8,673 nt of DNA, taken from positions 1-8,673 of the forward strand of contig JBLMZA010000097.1 of assembly GCA_050258555.1 (NCBI GenBank). Direction: 5' to 3'. This stretch comes from CAISDA01 sp050258555. GTDB taxonomy: Bacteria; Bacteroidota; Ignavibacteria; UBA10030; UBA8401. Within the stretch, counting starts at the first letter, position 1, and the number at the start of each line of letters is the position of its first letter. The position numbers were made by a program, and so were the translations under genes. The notes beneath the pieces were generated by a model. That model had not been told where the DNA came from. It saw only the letters and a program-made list of their open reading frames with translations, and ran no database searches. Of the stretch, positions 1 through 5,265 are shown piece by piece.

Positions 1-2
1 CG

Positions 3-272
3 CCCTCGGGATTTCTCATCACGCCGATTGTGGGCATCATCGATTCTCCCATGCCGCTTCTGGCGCCGAGTCCGGCGGAAGTCGAGGAAATCCTGATCGT
101 TCCTCTGGAACACTTCTTCGACGAGAGCCGGCTCCATACCGAGCTCCGCATCGTCCAGGGCGCCGAGCGCACGGTCTATTTCTTCGATGTGGCCACAGAG
201 CCGGTCTGGGGCGCCACCGCACTCATCATACACCGCCTGGTGAACCTGATACGGGCAAATTCCGAAGAATAA
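3..272 (+). CDS. Nudix hydrolase, CoA pyrophosphatase-like (C-terminal part, gene starts before window)
   Basis: The frame is open from base 3 (first visible residues PSGFLITPIVGIID) to a TAA at 270-272, so 89 C-terminal residues are visible. The pattern 'ITPIVGII', then 'EVEEILIVPL', then 'VWGATALIIHRLVNLI' near the end matches the C-terminal half of the NudL/YeaB/NUDT7 group. Those enzymes are Nudix proteins that hydrolyse coenzyme A to phosphopantetheine and 3',5'-ADP. The Nudix box and the CoA-specific motif would lie upstream, outside the window, so catalysis cannot be confirmed. A GTG at 30 is an internal valine inside the conserved 'TPIVGII' motif and not a start. The product is probably cytoplasmic: no membrane or export signal is seen in this part. 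A hairpin at 330-351 may end its transcript, separating it from the folding-factor genes downstream. Confidence 0.85.
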   Translation, partial: PSGFLITPIVGIIDSPMPLLAPSPAEVEEILIVPLEHFFDESRLHTELRIVQGAERTVYFFDVATEPVWGATALIIHRLVNLIRANSEE

Positions 273-329
273 GCATTTTTGCGGCCTTCATGCAGCGCCA
301 TTCCCTCCTTTCATTCGTCTAAAGAACAA

Positions 330-357
330 AGTGCGCCTCTCCCGGCGCATTGCTTTT
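330..357 (+). terminator. Probable weak intrinsic terminator after the Nudix gene
   Basis: The 6-bp GC-rich stem TGCGCC (332-337) / GGCGCA (344-349) has a 6-nt loop TCTCCC. It can be extended by a G-T and an A-T pair to 330/351. A short T-run (354-357) follows after a GC dinucleotide. The stem is good but the T tract is poor, so termination may be partial. It sits 57 nt past the Nudix stop and before the start of the parvulin cluster, where a boundary is expected. Confidence 0.5.
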
Positions 358-424
358 GACGCGTGATTTCGTTAATTTTCAAGGTTACAGGTACAACAAG
401 CCCTATTTTCATTTTCCCCGAACG

Positions 425-431
425 TAAGGAG
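425..431 (+). promoter_or_regulatory. Shine-Dalgarno site deciding the 438 start
   Basis: TAAGGAG lies 6 nt upstream of the ATG at 438, an excellent match to the anti-Shine-Dalgarno sequence. It rules in 438 over the longer in-frame GTG at 363. The 363 start has no such site and would bury the lipoprotein signal behind 25 extra residues. Confidence 0.8.
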
Positions 432-437
432 CGATGT

Positions 438-2549
438 ATGCGTATTTCAAGGTGGATGTCACTGGCACTTTTCGGTGGCATAATAGCGGGTATTGCCGGC
501 TGCGGATCGAACAAGGAAGCAACCGTTGCCGAAGTCGGAACGGATAAAGTGACGCTGCAGGAATTCGAATCGATGTATGCGAAGAATAACGGAGGATGGG
601 ACGGAGCGGCAAAGACGTCGATGGAAGACCGCGAGAAATTCCTGGATCTCTATGTGAAATACAAGCTGAAGGTGAAGGAGGCGTATGCCCGGGGATACGA
701 CAAGGATCCCGAACTCAAAAGCGAATTGAACGAGTACAGAAAAAATCTCGCCCTCACATACCTGATCGACAAGGAAGTGACCGGACCGGCGCTCGAAGAA
801 ATGTACAAGCGCCGCGCACAGGAAGTCCGCGCAAGCCATATCCTTGTTGCGATCAAGGAGAGTGCGACGCCGGCCGACACGCTTGCCGCCTACAAGAAGG
901 CGCTCGCGATCATCGACTCGGTCAAACGGGGCGTGAGTTTTGCCGATCTTGCCGTGCGCAACTCGGATGACCCCTCGGCCGCCGGCAACAAGGGCGATCT
1001 CTATTACTTCTCGGGCGGCGCGATGGTGCCCGAATTCGAACAGGCCGTCTTCTCCGTCAACGTGGGAGAAGTGGCGCCGCTGCCGGTGCGCACGCAGTTC
1101 GGCTACCATGTCATCCTGGTCACCGAGCGCCGCACGAATCCCGGACAGGTCAACCCGGCGCATATCATGAAGCGCCTGGCGCGCACATCGACGCCGGAAG
1201 ATTCCGCGAAGGCCTGGAGCGAGATGCGCGCGCTCGTGGATTCGCTCAAGGCGGGAAAAGATTTTGCGGAACTGGCGCGCCGCCATTCCGACGACACCTG
1301 GACGTCCGAACAGGGAGGCGATCTGGGACTGATCGAGCGACGCCGCACGGTGAAGGAATTCGACTCCGTGGCGTTTTCTCTCAAGCCGGGCGAAGTCTCC
1401 GGCATCGTGAAGACCCCCTTCGGTCTCCACCTGATCAAGGTGCTGAAGTACCAGCCCGTGCGTCCCTATGCCGAGATGGTGCCCGAACTGAAAGCGGAAT
1501 ACCAGCGCACGCGCTATCAGTCGGATTATAACCGCCTGGTCGAGCAGGTGAAGCGCCAGCACAATTTTGCCGAGAACGCCCCGGCGCTTGCCGCATTTGC
1601 CTCCGCGCTCGATACGACAAAGACGACGGCCGATGCCAACTGGGACAGCACCGTGACCGCGGGCGTGCGCGCTCAGACGCTCCTGTCGTTCGACGGACAT
1701 TCGATCTCGGTCGATTCCGTGATCGCGCTTGCAAAGGCGAATCCCGAACTGCGCGGCATGCCCTTGAAGGACGCCGCATCGACCGCGCGCACGATCGCCG
1801 ATAAAGTCGGCACAAGCGCCGTGATGGAAGCCCATGCCCGCCAGATGGAAGACAAGTTCCCCCGCTTCAAGTCGACGATGAAGGAATACGAAGAAGGCAT
1901 ATTGCTCTTCAAGGCCGAACAGGAAGAAGTCTGGAACAAGGTCTCGGCGAAGGATTCGCTCCTTCGCATGTATTACGAGCAGAATAAAGAGAAATACACA
2001 TGGCCCGACCGGGTCAACGTGCAGGAAATCTTCGTCACATCCGACAGCGCCGCGCAGCAGGTCAAGCGCGCTCTTTCGGGCTCGACGCGCGATTCGGTCG
2101 TCGCACCCCAGAAGGGCAAGCGCGCCAAAAAAGCCAAAACGATCACCGTGACTGTCGCGCCGATCTCCTTCGACTCCGCAGCCGCGCTCTACAACAAGCG
2201 CGCCGCGACGATGGAGAAGAAGGGCGTGCTCGGCTTCCAGCCTGCCACGCAGAACGAGCTCACAGACAAGGCCTGGAAGATGGCCGAAGGCGCGGTCTCG
2301 GAACCGTTCCCGTACGAATCCGGCTATGCGATCATCAAGGTGCTCAAGAAGGATCCGGCGCGCATGAAGACGTTCGATGAGGCGCTTTCCGAAGTGGCCG
2401 GCCAGTACCAGGATGCCGAATCGAAGCGTCTGGAAAATGCCTGGCAGTCGTATTTGTACGGCAAGTATCCTGTTGCGCTCCATAAGGAAGTCCTGAATCA
2501 GGCATTCGCTCCCGGCTCGAAGCCGGACGAAGCAAAGGATGAAAACTAA
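438..2549 (+). CDS. PpiC/SurA-type peptidyl-prolyl isomerase lipoprotein with two intact and one degenerate parvulin domain
   Basis: This 703-residue protein is a predicted periplasmic, membrane-anchored folding factor. The N-terminus (MRISRWMSLALFGG...) is a lipoprotein signal with lipobox I19-A20-G21-C22, giving acylated Cys22. Residues about 30-125 are a SurA-like N-terminal helical chaperone region. Parvulin domain 1 spans about 129-230: 'ASHIL' with His134, 'MVPEFEQAVFS', and 'FGYHVI' with His224. Parvulin domain 2 spans about 239-337: 'AHIM' with His242, 'QGGDLG', and 'FGLHLIKVL' with His331. A third parvulin-like unit at about 525-637 ('VNVQEIFV'...'GYAIIKVLK') has lost both histidines (Glu530, Ala631), and a Lys-rich loop (about 558-567) interrupts it. 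At roughly 700 residues it is much longer than SurA (about 430) and nearer PpiD in size, but it is lipid-anchored. The ATG at 438 is chosen for its Shine-Dalgarno site and signal peptide. It leads a probable three-gene operon of related factors. Isomerase or chaperone activity is inferred from family. Confidence 0.88.
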   Translation: MRISRWMSLALFGGIIAGIAGCGSNKEATVAEVGTDKVTLQEFESMYAKNNGGWDGAAKTSMEDREKFLDLYVKYKLKVKEAYARGYDKDPELKSELNEYRKNLALTYLIDKEVTGPALEEMYKRRAQEVRASHILVAIKESATPADTLAAYKKALAIIDSVKRGVSFADLAVRNSDDPSAAGNKGDLYYFSGGAMVPEFEQAVFSVNVGEVAPLPVRTQFGYHVILVTERRTNPGQVNPAHIMKRLARTSTPEDSAKAWSEMRALVDSLKAGKDFAELARRHSDDTWTSEQGGDLGLIERRRTVKEFDSVAFSLKPGEVSGIVKTPFGLHLIKVLKYQPVRPYAEMVPELKAEYQRTRYQSDYNRLVEQVKRQHNFAENAPALAAFASALDTTKTTADANWDSTVTAGVRAQTLLSFDGHSISVDSVIALAKANPELRGMPLKDAASTARTIADKVGTSAVMEAHARQMEDKFPRFKSTMKEYEEGILLFKAEQEEVWNKVSAKDSLLRMYYEQNKEKYTWPDRVNVQEIFVTSDSAAQQVKRALSGSTRDSVVAPQKGKRAKKAKTITVTVAPISFDSAAALYNKRAATMEKKGVLGFQPATQNELTDKAWKMAEGAVSEPFPYESGYAIIKVLKKDPARMKTFDEALSEVAGQYQDAESKRLENAWQSYLYGKYPVALHKEVLNQAFAPGSKPDEAKDEN

Positions 2550-2553
2550 ACAC

Positions 2554-3420
2554 ATGAAGAAGATGTTCTTCGGCACACGCCTGGCCGTTGCAAGCGCGGG
2601 CGTGTGCGCTTTTTTTCTGGCCTCGTGCACGAAACCCGCTCCCGACGCGCGTGAACTGGCGCGCGTCAACGACCGTCCCCTCACGCGCGAGATGATCGAG
2701 GCGCGCTCCGAACATCCGGCAGAACTCACCGAGGCGCAGATACAGATGTATGCCAGCCGCTGGGTCGTCTCCGAGCTGCTCTATCAGGAAGCCAAGCGCC
2801 AGGGACTCGACCAGTCGGAAGCGGTGCGGCGCAGCCTGGAAGATGCCGAGAAGCAATTGGCGGTTGCGGCGCTTCTGGAAAAGGAAGTCATTTCGATCGC
2901 GCCGGAAGCCGTGCCCGCGGAGCGCGTTCAGGCGTATTACGAAAAACATCAGGACGAATTTTCGGCGCATGAGCCCACGGTCTGGCTGCAGACGGCCGTC
3001 TTCCGCGACCGGCGCTCGGGCGAACGCTTCCGCGATCTTGCGCTGTCCGATGCGGGATGGGCATCGGCCGTTTCTACGCTGAAAGCGGAAGGAAAGCTCT
3101 CTGTCGCTGCGGACTCGATGCTTCATACGCAGTCGACGCTCTATCCGAACGAACTGTGGCGCGTGGCATCGGCCATGCGCACGCATGATGTGTCGTTTCC
3201 CGTGAAAACGAGCGGCGGATTTTTTGTGATGCGCCTGCTCGGTTCGCTCAAGCGCGGCGAGACGATGCCGCTTCCGGTTGTGGAACCGAAAATCCGCGAG
3301 CGATTGAGCGTGGAGCTGCGCCAGGAAAAATACAACGAGCTTGTGGAATCGCTCCGCAAAAAAAATAACGTGCAGCTGTTTGTGACCGGCGGCGACTCGC
3401 TTTCGCGGTCCGGAGAATGA
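2554..3420 (+). CDS. SurA/PpiC-related lipoprotein, parvulin domain apparently without catalytic residues
   Basis: This 288-residue predicted lipoprotein begins MKKMFFGTRLAVASAG and has lipobox L22-A23-S24-C25. Residues about 33-115 ('LARVNDRPLTREMIEA...', then a helical stretch ending 'LLEKEV') resemble the SurA/PpiD N-terminal chaperone domain. Residues about 140-230 follow a parvulin outline ('PTVWLQTAVF' to 'GGFFVMRLLG'), but Gln146 and Phe224 occupy the places of the two conserved histidines. The GGDLG motif and the FGYH signature are also missing. A final helical segment ('EPKIRERLSVELRQEKYNELVESL') matches the C-terminal helix of SurA proteins. It is therefore probably a chaperone without isomerase activity; this is inference. 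An in-frame ATG at 2539 overlaps the previous gene by 11 nt, but its only AAAGG (2534-2538) directly abuts it, whereas 2554 has that site about 13-15 nt upstream. Either start keeps the signal. Its flanking genes encode related proteins. Confidence 0.8.
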   Translation: MKKMFFGTRLAVASAGVCAFFLASCTKPAPDARELARVNDRPLTREMIEARSEHPAELTEAQIQMYASRWVVSELLYQEAKRQGLDQSEAVRRSLEDAEKQLAVAALLEKEVISIAPEAVPAERVQAYYEKHQDEFSAHEPTVWLQTAVFRDRRSGERFRDLALSDAGWASAVSTLKAEGKLSVAADSMLHTQSTLYPNELWRVASAMRTHDVSFPVKTSGGFFVMRLLGSLKRGETMPLPVVEPKIRERLSVELRQEKYNELVESLRKKNNVQLFVTGGDSLSRSGE

Positions 3421-3482
3421 GGATTTTCTTTCCCTTCTTCGCGGCCGATGGATCGCGGAATTCTTCACTTTTTTCAACAAGC

Positions 3483-3487
3483 AAGGA
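3483..3487 (+). promoter_or_regulatory. Shine-Dalgarno site deciding the 3498 start of the SurA-like gene
   Basis: AAGGA ends 10 nt before the ATG at 3498. The longer in-frame ATG at 3417 overlaps the preceding stop as ATGA, but its GGAGA directly abuts the start codon and its product would place 27 residues before the signal peptide. Confidence 0.6.
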
Positions 3488-3497
3488 TGTGTGTGTG

Positions 3498-4802
3498 ATG
3501 AAAAGTACATTGACAGCCGGCGCGCTTCTGTGCGCATGCCTCTGCCTTCTTTCCTTTCAGGCTCAGGCACAGCAGCCGGGCAGCGGACAGATTCTCGATA
3601 AGGTCGTGGCGGTGGTCGATCGCGAGGCGATCACGCTGTCCGATCTTTCCTTCGCCGTCCAGCAGTATGCGATGGCCAACAAGCTCGATCCGAACTCCAC
3701 CGAGGTGCAGTCGCGCGTGCTGGACGGCATGATCAACGACAAACTGATCCTGGCGCAGGCGATCGAGGATTCGGTGGTCGTGACGGACGATGAAGTGAGC
3801 GACCGCCTGGACCGCCAGCTCAATATGCTCATACAGCGCGTGGGCTCCAAAGAAAAGCTCGAAGAGGTCTACGGCATGCCGCTTTCGCGCATCCGTCGCG
3901 ACTATCAGTACCGTGAGATGATCCGCAAGCAGCTTCTGGTGGAAAAAGTGCAGCAGGCGCGCAACCAGTCGCTCACCGTCTCTCGGCGCGAGGTCGAGGA
4001 ATTCTACGAGCAGTACAGAGACAGCATTCCGAAGGTGCCGACCGAATACGAACTCTCGCACATCTATATCCAGCCCAAGCCCGATTCGGCCGTGATCCAT
4101 GCGGCGTATGTGCGCGCGCTTTCTCTGATCGATTCGATCAAGGCGGGAGCGGATTTCGGCGAGCTTGCCAAGCGCTATTCGGTCGATCCGGGCTCTGCCG
4201 CACAAGGGGGAGATCTCGGGTGGGTGCGCCGCGGACTCTTTGTGAAGGAATTCGAGGAGGCGGCCTTTGCGCTCAAGGAAGGGGAGATTTCAAAGCCCAT
4301 TAAATCTCAGTTCGGCTACCACATCATACAGCTATTGGAGCGGCGCGGCGAATCGGTCCATCCGCGCCATATCCTGCTTCCGATCGAGCAGTCGAAAGCA
4401 AGCGACGATTCGGCGATCGCCATCTTAAACCGCCTGCGCGCACAACCCGATGCGAAGGAAACGTTCGCCGTTCTGGCCAAGCGCTATTCCGAGGACAATG
4501 AGACGAAGGATATCGGCGGAGACCTGGGCAAGGTTTCCATCGATCAGATCGATCCGAGCTATGCAAGCATTGTGACATCGGCCAAGGCCGGAGAGATCAC
4601 CGAGCCCTCAAGGCTCAATGTGGGCAGCAAATACGGCTATCACATCATCTATGTGCGCTCGATCGTGCCCGAGCATACGATCAATCTGAACGAGGACTAC
4701 CATAGGCTCGAGCAGCTGGCCTTGCAGATGAAAAGCGCCTCGCGCTACCAGCAGTGGGTCGAGGAAATGCGCAAAAACATTTACTGGGAAAAGAAACTCT
4801 GA
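3498..4802 (+). CDS. surA: SurA-like periplasmic chaperone / peptidyl-prolyl isomerase with two parvulin domains
   Basis: This 434-residue protein is close to SurA's usual length (E. coli about 428) and has the same layout. A Sec signal peptide (hydrophobic LLCACLCLLSF, then AQA at 22-24) gives probable cleavage after Ala24; no good lipobox is seen. The N-terminal chaperone domain covers about 31-175 ('LDKVVAVVDREAITLSDL', 'RVLDGMINDKLILAQA'). Parvulin 1 covers about 183-282: 'LSHIYI' with His188, 'GGDLGWVRRG', 'FGYHIIQLL' with His275. Parvulin 2 covers about 286-388: 'RHILLP' with His291, 'GGDLG', 'YGYHIIYV' with His382. A C-terminal helix (about 396-430) completes the fold. Family members escort unfolded outer-membrane proteins across the periplasm to the BAM complex. 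Both domains keep their histidines, so both could be catalytic, whereas in E. coli SurA only the second is active. It is the third of three related genes. The symbol follows architecture; orthology is not proven. Confidence 0.88.
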   Translation: MKSTLTAGALLCACLCLLSFQAQAQQPGSGQILDKVVAVVDREAITLSDLSFAVQQYAMANKLDPNSTEVQSRVLDGMINDKLILAQAIEDSVVVTDDEVSDRLDRQLNMLIQRVGSKEKLEEVYGMPLSRIRRDYQYREMIRKQLLVEKVQQARNQSLTVSRREVEEFYEQYRDSIPKVPTEYELSHIYIQPKPDSAVIHAAYVRALSLIDSIKAGADFGELAKRYSVDPGSAAQGGDLGWVRRGLFVKEFEEAAFALKEGEISKPIKSQFGYHIIQLLERRGESVHPRHILLPIEQSKASDDSAIAILNRLRAQPDAKETFAVLAKRYSEDNETKDIGGDLGKVSIDQIDPSYASIVTSAKAGEITEPSRLNVGSKYGYHIIYVRSIVPEHTINLNEDYHRLEQLALQMKSASRYQQWVEEMRKNIYWEKKL

Positions 4803-4807
4803 GCGCC

Positions 4808-4836
4808 TTGCAGTTTTGAGGAAATTCCCGTATATT
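4808..4836 (+). promoter_or_regulatory. Candidate sigma-70-type promoter for rpsT
   Basis: TTGCAG (4808-4813) and TATATT (4831-4836) are separated by exactly 17 bp. The -10 matches TATAAT at five of six positions and the -35 matches TTGACA at three. The region is AT-rich compared with the flanking genes. Initiation about 7 nt downstream would leave a leader of roughly 50 nt before rpsT. A TTGACT at 4835-4840 is an alternative -35, but nothing downstream of it is a good -10. Confidence 0.4.
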
Positions 4837-4895
4837 GACTCAATTGAAAAACTCTTCATACGCAATAACTCTCAAAGCATAGGATTCATACAAAG

Positions 4896-5150
4896 ATGGC
4901 TCAACACAAATCGTCAATGAAGCGGATCCGCTCCACAGCGCGCCGCCACGAACGCAACACCGCACTGGAATCGAAAATGAAAACGGTCATTAAGAAGGTG
5001 CGCGGAGAGAAAGATAAGGAAAAGGCAGCGGCAGCGTTGAAGGAAGCGACATCGACGCTCGACAAGCTCGCGTTGAAGCGCATCATTCATCCGAACAAGG
5101 CGTCGAACCAGAAGGCGAAGCTGACGAAGGCCGTGAACGCGCTGAAGTAA
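4896..5150 (+). CDS. rpsT: 30S ribosomal protein S20
   Basis: This 84-residue, strongly basic protein is full length for bacterial S20 (about 85-90 residues). The start MAQHKSSMKRIRSTARRHERN matches the conserved S20 N-terminus (compare M-A-N-H-K-S-A-I-K-R), followed by 'KTVIKKVR'. The C-terminal 'LALKRIIHPNKASNQKAKLTKAVNAL' matches the family's 'G-x-I-H-x-N-x-A-A-R-K-K-S-R-L' region. S20 is an early-binding, all-helical protein of the small ribosomal subunit that contacts 16S rRNA. AGGA at 4881-4884 lies 11 nt before the ATG. The gene lies 93 nt past the SurA-like gene with its own candidate promoter, and a strong hairpin terminator follows 26 nt after the stop, so it is probably transcribed mostly on its own. 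Confidence 0.97.
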   Translation: MAQHKSSMKRIRSTARRHERNTALESKMKTVIKKVRGEKDKEKAAAALKEATSTLDKLALKRIIHPNKASNQKAKLTKAVNALK

Positions 5151-5176
5151 CCGTTCTCGTTTGCTTTTTTATATGC

Positions 5177-5211
5177 GGGGCGAAGCACAGAGTGCTTCGC
5201 CCCTTTTTTTT
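5177..5211 (+). terminator. Strong intrinsic terminator after rpsT
   Basis: A perfect 12-bp stem GGGGCGAAGCAC (5177-5188) / GTGCTTCGCCCC (5192-5203) closes a 3-nt AGA loop and is followed at once by eight T residues (5204-5211). This is a textbook rho-independent terminator on the plus strand. On the minus strand the hairpin is followed by an A-rich sequence, so it is unlikely to end the convergent transcript. Confidence 0.93.
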
Positions 5212-5234
5212 GTTGCGTCTGGTTTTCTTGTTGT

Positions 5235-5257
5235 GGGGCGAAGCGCTGCTTCGCCCC
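5235..5257. repeat. Second hairpin with the same stem as the rpsT terminator
   Basis: GGGGCGAAGC (5235-5244) and GCTTCGCCCC (5248-5257) form a perfect 10-bp stem with a 3-nt GCT loop. The stem is identical to the outer ten pairs of the hairpin at 5177-5203, and the left arms are 58 nt apart. Only TTT follows on the plus strand, so it would be a weaker back-up terminator there. On the minus strand it starts 8 nt past the stop codon of the S9 peptidase, where it could stabilise the 3' end of that mRNA, although no T tract follows in that direction. Confidence 0.8.
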
Positions 5258-5265
5258 TTTGTATG

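Noticed and set aside
350..378. Possible promoter for the parvulin operon (TTGCTT, 17 bp, TAATTT; also a TTGACG at 356-361)
   Set aside because: The TTGCTT/TAATTT pair matches consensus at only three of six positions in each element, and the TTGACG has no acceptable -10 at 16-18 bp. A promoter probably exists in this AT-richer 165-nt gap, but I cannot place it.
363..437. N-terminal extension of the large lipoprotein from a GTG at 363
   Set aside because: The ATG at 438 has a strong Shine-Dalgarno site at correct spacing and begins a proper lipoprotein signal.
459..2729. A 756-codon open frame on the minus strand opposite the large parvulin lipoprotein gene
   Set aside because: Its codons are in exact register with the sense codons, so a stop would need TTA, CTA or TCA in the sense gene, and these are rare in this G+C-rich codon usage. 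The translation is rich in Arg, His and Leu with no recognisable domain, while the sense strand has clear signal and parvulin motifs.
2344..4205. Long minus-strand open frames (2344-3570 and 3474-4205) opposite the second and third folding-factor genes
   Set aside because: They show the same codon-register shadow effect, without ribosome sites or recognisable protein features.
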